Source: Arthrobacter oryzae
GTDB lineage: Bacteria > Actinomycetota > Actinomycetes > Actinomycetales > Micrococcaceae
Assembly (NCBI RefSeq): GCF_003634095.1
Contig: NZ_RBIR01000007.1
Location: forward strand, 151,042 to 215,041
Reading direction: 5' to 3'
DNA: 64,000 nucleotides
In this document: piece by piece, positions 46,917 to 54,380 of the stretch
How positions within the stretch are numbered: the first letter of the stretch is position 1
Layout of the letters: every line of letters begins with the position of its first letter
Translations under genes and position numbers: made by a program
Notes under the pieces: generated by a model
The model's input: the letters and a program-made list of their open reading frames with translations, nothing else
Told to the model about the DNA's origin: nothing
Database searches by the model: none

Positions 46917-48341
46917 TCAGGCGTGGGCCGGAACGGCGCGGGTGGCGGCGCGTGCGGAGTTCTCGCGCGCCGCCGCGGCAACGGCGGCGGCGACGTCGCC
47001 GGCAACTTCGGGGTCGAAGACGCTGGGGATGATGTAGCTGGCGTTCAGTTCCTCGTCCGCCACCCGGTTGGCGATCGCTTTCGCGGCGGCCACCAGCATC
47101 GACGGCGTGATGTCGGCGGCGCCGGCGTCGAGCAGTCCGCGGAAGAAGCCCGGGAAGGCGAGCACGTTGTTGATCTGGTTGGGGAAGTCGCTGCGGCCGG
47201 TGGCGACGACGGCGGCGTGCTTCGACGCGATCACCGGGTCGATTTCCGGCGTCGGGTTGGCCATGGCAAAGACGATCGCATCCTTGGCCATCGACGCCAC
47301 CTGCTCTTCGCCGATCACGTGCGGGGCGCTGACGCCGATGAAAACGTCCGCTCCCTTGAGAGCCTCGTGGAGGGTTCCGGAGAAGCCGGCCTCGTTGGTG
47401 TTTTCCGCGATCCAGCTGCGGTGCTCGTCGTCGTACTCGGCGCCGTGGTGGATCGCGCCCGAGCGGCCTGCGGCGATGATGTGGTTGGCGCCCTGCGCCT
47501 TGAGCAGCTGGATGATGGCCGAGCCCGCGGCGCCGACGCCGGACACCACGATCTTGACCTCGGAGAGTTTTTTGTCCACGACGCGCAGTGCATTGACCAG
47601 GGCGGCGAGCGTGACGATCGCGGTGCCGTGCTGGTCGTCATGGAAGACGGGGATGTCGAGTTCCTCGCGGAGCCGGTTTTCGATCTCGAAGCAGCGCGGG
47701 GCGGCGATGTCTTCCAGGTTCACGCCGCCGTAGACAGGGGCGATGGCCTTGACGATCCGGATGATCTCCTCAGTGTCCTGGGTGTCGAGGCAGACCGGCC
47801 ACGCGTCGACGTTAGCGAACTGCTTGAAGAGGGCGGCCTTGCCTTCCATGACCGGCAGCGCGGCGGCCGGCCCGATGTTGCCCAGGCCAAGGACGGCGGA
47901 GCCGTCCGTGACGACGGCGATGGTGTTGCGCTTGACTGTCAGGTTCCTCGCGGCGGAAGGGTCCTCCGCGATCGCCAGGCACACGCGGGCGACGCCGGGG
48001 GTGTAGGCGCGGGAGAGGTCGTCGCGGTTGCGCAGGGCCACCTTGGGGACCACCTCGAGCTTGCCGCCCAGGTGCATCAGGAAGGTGCGGTCCGAAACAT
48101 GCTGGACCTTCACGCCGTCGAGCGCGTTGAGAGCGTCCTTGACGCGGGCCGCGTGCTCGTCGTCGGTGGTGTTGCAGGTGACGTCGACGACGAGCGTCTC
48201 GTGGTGGGATTCGGTGACGTCCAGGGCGGTGATGGCCGCCCCTGCTGCGCCGACCGCTGCCGCCAGCTCGCTGGTGGCGGTGAAGCTGGACGGCGCTTCC
48301 ACGCGCAGGGTGATCGAATTTCCGGGGCTGGGGTTCGCCAT
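46917..48341 (-). CDS. NAD(P)-dependent malic enzyme with N-terminal ACT domain
   Basis: A 474-residue enzyme that oxidatively decarboxylates malate to pyruvate. Residues about 10-80 (ITLRVEAPSSFTATSELAAAV) form an ACT-like regulatory domain. The catalytic domain follows: 'YTPGVARVCLAIAED', VTDGSAVLGLGNIGP, the metal site in 'PVFHDDQHGTAIVTLAAL', and the nucleotide loop VVSGVGAAGSAII. With malate synthase upstream in the pathway it converts glyoxylate plus acetyl-CoA to pyruvate. Its GGAGGA ribosome site is strong. It is the first gene of its operon and carries a box-and-promoter overlap at 48407-48435. Confidence 0.94.
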   Translation of the reverse strand: MANPSPGNSITLRVEAPSSFTATSELAAAVGAAGAAITALDVTESHHETLVVDVTCNTTDDEHAARVKDALNALDGVKVQHVSDRTFLMHLGGKLEVVPKVALRNRDDLSRAYTPGVARVCLAIAEDPSAARNLTVKRNTIAVVTDGSAVLGLGNIGPAAALPVMEGKAALFKQFANVDAWPVCLDTQDTEEIIRIVKAIAPVYGGVNLEDIAAPRCFEIENRLREELDIPVFHDDQHGTAIVTLAALVNALRVVDKKLSEVKIVVSGVGAAGSAIIQLLKAQGANHIIAAGRSGAIHHGAEYDDEHRSWIAENTNEAGFSGTLHEALKGADVFIGVSAPHVIGEEQVASMAKDAIVFAMANPTPEIDPVIASKHAAVVATGRSDFPNQINNVLAFPGFFRGLLDAGAADITPSMLVAAAKAIANRVADEELNASYIIPSVFDPEVAGDVAAAVAAAARENSARAATRAVPAHA

Positions 48342-48406
48342 TGAGTTCCTCCTGGTATGGCCCGTGGCGGGCCGCTCACACTTCCGTGAATGTTCTCGTA
48401 TTATGG

Positions 48407-48435
48407 ATATTATTATCTGCTTAGTGGAAAAACAA
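48407..48435 (-). promoter_or_regulatory. Candidate malic enzyme promoter with an IclR-type box in its spacer
   Basis: On the minus strand TTGTTT (48435-48430) and TAATAT (48412-48407) are 17 bases apart. The box ATCTGCTTAGTGGAA (48415-48429, plus strand) fills 15 of the 17 spacer bases. A protein bound there should block RNA polymerase. It lies between the malic enzyme gene and the divergent iclR gene. Confidence 0.58.
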
Positions 48436-48544
48436 CCCTTGCTGGGTCATTGATCAGGTGTCGGGGTGCTGTATCTTTGATTTTCAGCTGGATTTCACGA
48501 TGTGGATAAGAAATGTCGACGCCGACGCGCAGGAGAGAATCTTT

Positions 48545-49300
48545 ATGGCTGATAAGCCCTCGGGAGGCGTGCAGTCCGTTGAGCGCGTCTTCGAACTTCT
48601 GGAACTGATTACCGATGCGGGCGGCGAGGTCACCCTCAGCGAGCTGTCCAATTCCACCGATCTGCCCCTTCCCACCATTCACCGGCTCCTGCGCACCCTT
48701 GTTTCCTTGGGGTACATCCGGCAGCTGCCCAACCGCCGGTACGCGCTGGGGCCCCGCCTGATCCGCCTGGGTGAGGCGGCTAACAAGCAGCTCGGCTCGC
48801 TGGCCAGGCCCCAGCTCAAGTCGCTCGTGGACCGGTTGGGTGAAACGGCCAATATGGGCGTTCTGGACTCCGACATGGTCATCTACGTCGCGCAGGTGCC
48901 GTCGCTGCACTCGATGCGCATGTTTACCGAGGTGGGTAAGCGCGGCTACATGCATGCCACCGGCATGGGCAAGGCGATCCTGGCCCAGCTGGACGACGAC
49001 ACCGTCCGGGGCATCGTTGGACGCCAGGGGATGCCGACGCCCACCCCGAAGAGCATTGGCGACGTCGATACGCTGCTGGAAGACCTGAAGCTCATCCGCC
49101 AGCGTGGCTACTCCATTGACGAGGAAGAGCAGGAGGTGGGGGTGCGGTGCTTTGCGATGGCCATCCCGGATGCCCCGACGCCGGCCGCCATTTCCGTCTC
49201 CGGGCCCGTGTCCCGTGTTGACCAGGCTTTCGCGGACAAGGCCGTTCCGCTGCTGCGCGAGGCCGCCCGCGCGATCTCGGACGAGCTCAAGCAGGGCTGA
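48545..49300 (+). CDS. IclR family transcriptional regulator
   Basis: A 251-residue regulator. The start at 48545 (MADKPSGGVQSVERVFELLE) follows GGAGAG; longer readings begin upstream without support. Residues about 9-65 are the IclR winged helix (LSELSNSTDLPLPTIHRLLRTL), and the rest is the GAF-like effector domain (MFTEVGKRGYMHATGMGKAIL, 'EEQEVGVRCFAMAIPD'). It resembles AllR-type repressors whose effectors are glyoxylate or allantoin. Position in the middle of the purine-ureide-glyoxylate genes and the recurring boxes make it the best candidate for regulating them. Confidence 0.9.
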   Translation: MADKPSGGVQSVERVFELLELITDAGGEVTLSELSNSTDLPLPTIHRLLRTLVSLGYIRQLPNRRYALGPRLIRLGEAANKQLGSLARPQLKSLVDRLGETANMGVLDSDMVIYVAQVPSLHSMRMFTEVGKRGYMHATGMGKAILAQLDDDTVRGIVGRQGMPTPTPKSIGDVDTLLEDLKLIRQRGYSIDEEEQEVGVRCFAMAIPDAPTPAAISVSGPVSRVDQAFADKAVPLLREAARAISDELKQG

Positions 49301-49345
49301 AGCGCCAGGGCGTCCGACCGGAAGGGGGCCGCTTTCGACGCGCGA

Positions 49346-49377
49346 CTGGTGGGGCCCACGGCTGTGGGCCCCACCAG
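49346..49377. terminator. Bidirectional terminator between iclR and the nucleobase permease
   Basis: A perfect 14-bp stem (CTGGTGGGGCCCAC / GTGGGCCCCACCAG) with a GGCT loop, followed on the plus strand by CTTCTG. It separates convergent genes. Confidence 0.8.
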
Positions 49378-49404
49378 CTTCTGCGATTCCGGCGATGCGG
49401 CTTC

Positions 49405-50916
49405 CTAGGGCTCGTCCGCGGCGACCGTGGACTGTTCCACCGGAACTTCTCTACCGTCGCAGTCGATGAGTTTGCCGTTCTCATAGCGGTCGCCCTCGGC
49501 CAGGCATCTGAGGTCTTCCTCGCGGATCGCCCGGCCCGTTCCGGCCACGAACACTGACTGGTTCTCCGAGTTGCCCGTCTTCAGGTGGTTGAAGAGCAGA
49601 TTCAGCAGGATGGCCATGAGGGCTGCAGAGCTGATGCCGGAGTGGAAGATGGTGCTGAACCAGGCGGGGAACTTGTCGTAGAAGGTCGGCGCGGCGATCG
49701 GGATCATGCCGAAGCCGATGGAGGCGGCGACGATGATCAGGTTCATGTTGTTCCGGTACTCCACCTTGGCCAGGGTGCGGATGCCGCTGGCGGCCACCGT
49801 GCCGAAGAGCACGATCCCGGCACCGCCCAGGACCGCCGTCGGAACCGCCGCGACTACGCGGCCGAGCACCGGCAGCAGGCCCAGCAGGACGAGGATGACG
49901 CCGCCGGCTGCGACCACATAACGGCTCCTGATCTTGGTGACGGCCACCAGGCCGACGTTCTGGGCGAAGGCGCTCTGCGTGAAGGAGCCGAAGACCGGCG
50001 CCACGAGGCTGGATACCATGTCTGCCCGCAGGCCCGCGGCGATCCGCTTCGAGTCAACCCGGGTGCCCACGATTTCGCCGACGGCCAGGATGTCGGCCAT
50101 GGTCTCGGTCAGGATGACCAGAACCACGATCACCATGGAGATGATGGCGGCGACCTCGAAGGTGGGCACGCCGAGGTGGAACGGTGTGGGGAAGGCAGCG
50201 ATCGGGCCGTCGCCGACCTTCGAGAAGTCCGCCATCCCGGTCACGACCGCGACCCCCGTTCCGATCACCATGGCCAGCAGGATGGACAGGCGGGAAATGG
50301 TGGCGCTGCCGACCTTGCTCAGCAGCAGGACGAGGGCCAGGGTGATAGCCGCCAGCCCGATGTTGGCCACGCTTCCGTAGTCCGGGGACTTCTTGTTCCC
50401 GCCCATGGCCCAGTTGGCCGCCACGGGCATCAGCGTGAGGCCGATGGTGGTGATGACAGTTCCGGTGACCACCGGCGGGAAGAACCGGACGATCTTGGAG
50501 AATACCGGGGCGATCAAAAGTCCGATGGCCGCGGAGGCAATAACGGCGCCGAAGACGGCGGGGATGCCGCCTCCCCCCGAGACGATGGCGACCATGGTGG
50601 CCACGCTGGCGAAGGAGACACCCTGGACCAGGGGGAGTTGGGAGCCGAAGAACGGCAGGCCCAGGGTCTGGAGGAGGGTTGCCAGGCCGCCCATGAAGAG
50701 GGCCGCGGCGATCAGGATCCCGATGTCTGCGGGAGCCAGCCCGGCGGCCTGGCCGACGATCAGGGGGACGGCGATGATGCCGCCGTACATGGTCAGGACG
50801 TGCTGGAATCCATAGGCGAAGCTGCTTCCGAGGGAGAGCCGCTCGTCTTCGGGGCGGGGCGTGCCGCCGGACCGCGGATGCAGCGGCCGGGCGGTCAATT
50901 TCTTTCGTGCGTTCAT
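49405..50916 (-). CDS. Nucleobase:cation symporter-2 (uric acid/xanthine permease)
   Basis: A 503-residue transporter with about 14 membrane segments. NCS2 signatures are visible: 'FAYGFQHVLTMYGGIIAVPLIVGQAAG' at the start, 'PLVQGVSFASVATMVAI', 'FFPPVVTGTVITTIGLTLMPVA', and the motif region 'GTRVDSKRIAAGLRADMVSSLVAPVFGSFTQSAFAQNVG', where family members bind the purine. The last ~70 residues are a soluble tail. It lies downstream of uricase on the same strand, so urate or xanthine is the likely substrate. Confidence 0.92.
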   Translation of the reverse strand: MNARKKLTARPLHPRSGGTPRPEDERLSLGSSFAYGFQHVLTMYGGIIAVPLIVGQAAGLAPADIGILIAAALFMGGLATLLQTLGLPFFGSQLPLVQGVSFASVATMVAIVSGGGGIPAVFGAVIASAAIGLLIAPVFSKIVRFFPPVVTGTVITTIGLTLMPVAANWAMGGNKKSPDYGSVANIGLAAITLALVLLLSKVGSATISRLSILLAMVIGTGVAVVTGMADFSKVGDGPIAAFPTPFHLGVPTFEVAAIISMVIVVLVILTETMADILAVGEIVGTRVDSKRIAAGLRADMVSSLVAPVFGSFTQSAFAQNVGLVAVTKIRSRYVVAAGGVILVLLGLLPVLGRVVAAVPTAVLGGAGIVLFGTVAASGIRTLAKVEYRNNMNLIIVAASIGFGMIPIAAPTFYDKFPAWFSTIFHSGISSAALMAILLNLLFNHLKTGNSENQSVFVAGTGRAIREEDLRCLAEGDRYENGKLIDCDGREVPVEQSTVAADEP

Positions 50917-51008
50917 GGCAGACTTTCTGGTTCATGGCGGACGTCGTCGTCCGGCTAACAATGTCTGGCTAACGGGTAGTGGGTTGCCGGTACAGCGGTT
51001 GCCGGCGC

Positions 51009-51032
51009 CGCCGCCGGTTCGGACCGGCGGCG
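51009..51032 (-). terminator. Hairpin between uricase and the permease gene
   Basis: A perfect 10-bp GC-rich stem (CGCCGCCGGT / ACCGGCGGCG) with a TCGG tetraloop lies 32 bases after the uricase stop on the minus strand. It has no T-tract. It may partly separate uricase and permease expression. Confidence 0.5.
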
Positions 51033-51063
51033 CCAGCAGCTAGGGCCTGCGGCGCAGGGAGTT

Positions 51064-51972
51064 CTAGCAGAAGCCGGCGATGCCGCGCCACGCGATTTCC
51101 GCAGGGCTGGCGTCTTCACGCTGGACGGTGGCCTCAATCAGGCCGTAGGGGCGGTCGGCGGCAAAGAAGACCTCGTTGGGGTTGTCGAGGCCGAACGGCG
51201 AGAGGTCGACGAGGAAGTGGTGCTTGTTGGGCATGGAAAACTTGATCTCGTCGATTTCGGCGTGCGCCTCCAGGACCTTGGCGCCCATGTCGAAGAGGGT
51301 CTGCTGCAGGGCGTGGGAGTAGTTCTCGCTGAAACCCTCGAGCAGCAGGCCCTTGACGTCGTCGTAGCTCTTGTTGAAGTCGATGGCGCCGAAGTCGGTG
51401 CCGGCCTTGAAGCGCCAGCGGGCGGAGACATCCGTTGCGAGGATGCGGTCCGACGTCTCCTGGAGGGTTGTGTATCTGTCCCTCGGGAAGCCGCTGAAGC
51501 CGGACTGGGTCGACTTCAGCACGGTGAGGTCCTTTAGCCCGGCGATGAGGTGCTCGGCACCGCCGTCGCGGACCAGGACGGCCGTGCGGACTTCCTGGCC
51601 GCTGCGGACGAAGGAGTGGTCGTGCTCGGCTCCGTGGGCCTGGATCCGGTCCCATTTGTAAGACTCGGCCGCCCAGCGGCCGCCGCTGATCCAGTCGAAG
51701 CTTGAGGTGAAGTGCTTGCCCAGCCGCAGCAGGAAGGCCTCGGGGGAGCCGATGCCGTCCCTGGCGAAGGCGTAGATGGTGTTCTTTTGGGTGTCCGTGG
51801 CCACCACATGGCTGTTGTCGCCTTCGAGGTGGGCCGCCGCCAGGTCCCCGCGCAGCTGCGAGGTGACGTTCAGGTCTTCGATCTCGTGGCGGCCGGTGTC
51901 CCGGGTGATCTTGACGACCCGGACTTCCGCTTTGCCGTACTGGTTGTGGCCGAGGACGATCTTGTTGCTCAT
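51064..51972 (-). CDS. uox: Urate oxidase (cofactor-free uricase)
   Basis: A 302-residue uricase that oxidises urate to 5-hydroxyisourate. The start at 51972 (MSNKIVLGHNQYGKAEVRVVK) has GGGAA upstream. It shows the two tunnelling-fold halves. Family marks are VVATDTQKNTIYAFA (catalytic Thr and Lys region), 'FSGFPRDRYTTLQET' and the second-half signature 'IDEIKFSMPNKHHFLVDL'. It is the size of the Arthrobacter/Bacillus enzymes. Hydroxyisourate hydrolase and OHCU decarboxylase genes, which complete allantoin formation, are not in the window. Confidence 0.96.
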   Translation of the reverse strand: MSNKIVLGHNQYGKAEVRVVKITRDTGRHEIEDLNVTSQLRGDLAAAHLEGDNSHVVATDTQKNTIYAFARDGIGSPEAFLLRLGKHFTSSFDWISGGRWAAESYKWDRIQAHGAEHDHSFVRSGQEVRTAVLVRDGGAEHLIAGLKDLTVLKSTQSGFSGFPRDRYTTLQETSDRILATDVSARWRFKAGTDFGAIDFNKSYDDVKGLLLEGFSENYSHALQQTLFDMGAKVLEAHAEIDEIKFSMPNKHHFLVDLSPFGLDNPNEVFFAADRPYGLIEATVQREDASPAEIAWRGIAGFC

Positions 51973-52064
51973 GGTCTGATTCCCAACGTCAGGTATGTGG
52001 CACCAAAGTCCCACATAGAAATTAAGCGCTTGTTTCCCGCGCGTTTCTCGTTCCGTCGGCCCAC

Positions 52065-52097
52065 AAAAAAAGAGCCGACATCAGTTGATGTCAGCTC
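52065..52097 (-). terminator. Intrinsic terminator in the uricase leader (attenuator or sRNA end)
   Basis: On the minus strand a 10-bp stem (GAGCTGACAT / ATGTCGGCTC, one G-U pair) with a 6-base loop is followed at once by CTTTTTTT-like sequence (seven A on the plus strand, 52065-52071). It lies 93 bases before the uricase ATG. No minus-strand gene precedes it for more than 1 kb. It must end either a short RNA or the uricase leader itself. The 3' arm could alternatively pair with GCCGAC just downstream. Confidence 0.75.
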
Positions 52098-52280
52098 ATT
52101 ACGACCCTGCCTGCTGCTCCCAGGTTACGTGACCTGCGCCACGAATTGCTTTCCAGCGTAGCCCGGCCCGGGCGTGGTGTACATCACTTTCCGAAAATTC
52201 GGTTTGTGACTGCGCCGGCCGGGAACCTTGACCGCCACCGGCGTCGACCCCTATTCTCTTCCACATAGCAATAAATTTTT
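52098..52280 (-). other. Possible uricase leader RNA or small RNA upstream of the terminator
   Basis: Between the terminator and the divergent promoter the minus-strand sequence can form small helices (CAGGT / ACCTG around 52122-52137; CCGAA / TTCGG near 52191). A TGATGT segment (52186-52181) is complementary to the terminator's 5' arm, so an antiterminator is conceivable. It matches no riboswitch class I know. The transcript itself is inferred. Confidence 0.35.
52228..52257 (+). promoter_or_regulatory. Candidate promoter for the small ORF and guanine deaminase
   Basis: TTGACC (52228-52233) and TATTCT (52252-52257) are separated by 18 bases. A start near 52264 would place the IclR-type box at 52280-52294 about 16-30 bases downstream, a position suited to repression. 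Confidence 0.5.
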
Positions 52281-52294
52281 TTCGCAAAGCGGAA
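52280..52294. promoter_or_regulatory. IclR-type box in the uricase/guanine deaminase divergent region
   Basis: On the minus strand this reads TTCCGCTTTGCGAAA, 12 or 13 of 15 positions shared with the box at 42599. It is placed to affect both divergent transcripts. Directly after it a perfect 8-bp hairpin (GAACCACG / CGTGGTTC, 52292-52311) begins. Confidence 0.55.
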
Positions 52295-52355
52295 CCACGA
52301 TCGCGTGGTTCGGCCCTCGGCGAAGAAACGGCCACACATGACTGAGGAGGAGTCC

Positions 52356-52523
52356 ATGGACTCGCAGGAGAAGGACACCGTCCCTGACTTTCCGGCGCCG
52401 GGCCAGGAGTTGTACCTGCCTTTCGGCGGTACAGACCCGGACTTCTACATTCCGGCCGACTGCGACCGCAAGGACCGCGGCTTCTCCCGCTGGCTCCGCG
52501 CGCTCCCGATCTTCGGGCGGTAG
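52356..52523 (+). CDS. Small hypothetical protein (55 residues)
   Basis: An open frame from ATG 52356, preceded by GAGGAGG with 5-base spacing, one of the best ribosome sites in the region. The product is acidic and aromatic in the middle (FPAPGQELYLPFGGTDPDF) with a basic C terminus (RKDRGFSRWLRALPIFGR) that could form an amphipathic helix. It has no signal peptide. I do not recognise the family. It lies after the box-controlled promoter and before guanine deaminase, and may be cotranscribed with it. Confidence 0.5.
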   Translation: MDSQEKDTVPDFPAPGQELYLPFGGTDPDFYIPADCDRKDRGFSRWLRALPIFGR

Positions 52524-52766
52524 TCCGCCGGCGTGAAGATCCGGAAATAGAGATTTCACACGACGAAACTGGGCTTCCATCGGGTGTGGGGCGCCGTGCG
52601 GGGGCCGTGGTGCTACTCTCAATCTTGCCAACGGCGGGCAGCCCGAACCCGGGACGCTATCTACCAGGCGCAACCTTCAAGGCACATGCTGAAGACTGGT
52701 CACCGTCGCATCCGGCCCCTGCGTCCCGTGACGGTGTACCGGCTTCCGCAGCAAGGGAGTCGCAGC

Positions 52767-53261
52767 ATGACTACAACCGTTACGGCCCAGAAGTTCCTGG
52801 CCAGGTCCATCGAGTTGGCCACGGCCAACGTCCTGACCGGCGGAGGCCCGTTCGGTGCGGTGGTTGTCACCGCGGACGGGCAGGCGTTCGACGGCGTCAA
52901 CCGCGTCACCGCCACCAACGATCCCACTGCGCACGCCGAAGTCACAGCCATCCGGCGGGCGTGCAGCGAACTGGCCACCTTCGACCTCGGCGGGGCCACG
53001 CTTTACTCCAGCTGCGAGCCATGCCCCATGTGCCTGGCCTCCGCGCTGTGGGCGCGGGTGCAGCGCGTGGTGTTCGCCGCAGACCGGCACGATGCCGCCT
53101 CCGCCGGGTTCGATGACGCCGTCTTCTACGAATACTTCGAAAGCAATCAACGCGACGCGCTCATGCCGGTGGGCAGGCTGGAACTCACCGACCCGCAGGC
53201 CCCCGCCATCCTAGCTCCGTTCACCACCTGGAACTCGCTCGAGTCCAGGATCGACTACTAG
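52767..53261 (+). CDS. guaD: Guanine deaminase (cytidine-deaminase fold)
   Basis: A 164-residue zinc deaminase. The start at 52767 follows AAGGGAG. The zinc site is visible as H56-A-E58 (TAHAEVTAI, with the proton-shuttle Glu) and C86-P-M-C89 (SSCEPCPMC). The C-terminal 'SRIDY' region is swapped between subunits in the Bacillus GuaD family. It turns guanine into xanthine, feeding the hydroxylase encoded next. Related tRNA or nucleoside deaminases share the motifs, but context favours guanine. Confidence 0.88.
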   Translation: MTTTVTAQKFLARSIELATANVLTGGGPFGAVVVTADGQAFDGVNRVTATNDPTAHAEVTAIRRACSELATFDLGGATLYSSCEPCPMCLASALWARVQRVVFAADRHDAASAGFDDAVFYEYFESNQRDALMPVGRLELTDPQAPAILAPFTTWNSLESRIDY

Positions 53262-53433
53262 GCCCGGGGCGTGCGGCCATGCTGGATCTGCTCCCGCTGC
53301 TAGGCGCCTGGCGGTCCGGCGACGGGCCCGTGCTGCCGGCGGCGGCCCGGCTGGGACCGCTTCTAAGGGGCGCCCGCACCGGCCGGGACCCCTGCGACAT
53401 AATGGCCGGCATGCCGGAACGTCAGGAGGTCCC

Positions 53434-54378
53434 ATGGACATGAACACCGTTGAGGCTGTGGTCCGCACCGCGGACCCGGCCGAATGGCGCGACGGGGACG
53501 CCTGGCTCGCCGGGGGCACCGTGCTCTTCTCTTATGGCAGTCCAGCTTTCGGCCAGGAACCGCTCCGGCGGCTCCTGGACCTCGGCTCCACTGGCTGGGC
53601 ACCCCTCGCGGTCTCGGCCGCGGGCATCGAGGTCGCGGCAACCTGCACCATCGCGCAACTGTATGCGGTCCCGGATTCGCACGCCGGCCGGGAACGGGCC
53701 GGGGACTGGCCGGCCGTGGCGCTCGTCCGCCCCTGCTGCGACTCCTTTGTGGCTTCCTTCAAAATCTGGAACATGTCCACAGTGGGCGGCAACCTGTGCA
53801 CCGCACTGCCGGCCGGACCCATGATCTCGCTCTGCGCGGCGCTGGATGGCACAGCCACCGTCTTGGGCCCCGGCGGTGCCAGCCGCACAGTCCCCGTGCT
53901 GGACTTCGTGACCGGTGACGGGAGGAACTGCCTTGCTCCCGGGGAGCTCCTGCGCAGCGTCAGCCTCCCGGCGTCGGCCCTGTCCTCGCGGGTGGCCTTC
54001 CGCCGGTTGTCCCTGAGCAACCTGGGCCGGTCCGGGGTGCTGCTGATCGGACGGCTCGACGCCGACGGCAGCCTGGTCCTCACCGTCACCGCAGCCACCA
54101 AACGCCCCGTGCAGCTGCGCCTAGATGCGCTGTCCGGCGCATCGACGTCGGCCGCCGCCCTCTCCGAGGCGCTGGACGCGGCCATCCCCGACGAGCTCTA
54201 CCACGACGACGTCCACGGAATGCCCGCCTGGCGCAAGGACATGACGTACCGGCTAGCCCAAGAAATCCGGGCCGAACTGGCCGCCCCGGCAGGCCACCAT
54301 CCAGCACGCGTATCCGGTGACTTCTGGCCGCCGAAGGTCCATCCCCCGCGCGCCGGATCCCCGACGGACGGGGCCTGA
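53434..54378 (+). CDS. FAD-binding subunit of a molybdenum hydroxylase (YgfM-like)
   Basis: A 314-residue subunit of the CoxM/XdhB class that passes electrons from iron-sulfur centres to FAD. The FAD motifs are [14 protein letters not shown] near the start and [16 protein letters not shown] in the middle; the C-terminal CO-dehydrogenase flavoprotein domain follows ([18 protein letters not shown]). GGAGG precedes the ATG by 5 bases. It lies 2 bases before the large subunit. The pairing of a separate FAD subunit with a fused FeS-Mo subunit is the arrangement of E. coli YgfM and XdhD. Confidence 0.88.
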   Translation: MDMNTVEAVVRTADPAEWRDGDAWLAGGTVLFSYGSPAFGQEPLRRLLDLGSTGWAPLAVSAAGIEVAATCTIAQLYAVPDSHAGRERAGDWPAVALVRPCCDSFVASFKIWNMSTVGGNLCTALPAGPMISLCAALDGTATVLGPGGASRTVPVLDFVTGDGRNCLAPGELLRSVSLPASALSSRVAFRRLSLSNLGRSGVLLIGRLDADGSLVLTVTAATKRPVQLRLDALSGASTSAAALSEALDAAIPDELYHDDVHGMPAWRKDMTYRLAQEIRAELAAPAGHHPARVSGDFWPPKVHPPRAGSPTDGA

Positions 54379-54380
54379 TC

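Noticed and set aside
46923..48344. 473-residue open frame antisense to the malic enzyme gene
   Set aside because: The opposite strand encodes a well-conserved malic enzyme over the same bases; the antisense product is Gly/Val/Asp-rich with no fold signature.
49585..50958. 457-residue open frame antisense to the nucleobase permease
   Set aside because: Composition (Asp/Gly/His-rich) is what a mirrored membrane protein gives; no start signal.
52100..52200. SRP (4.5S) RNA or known riboswitch in the uricase leader
   Set aside because: A GGGAGCAGC segment recalls the SRP helix 8 region, but the GGAA tetraloop and its flanking stem are absent. No known purine, ZTP, guanidine or xanthine riboswitch core was recognised.
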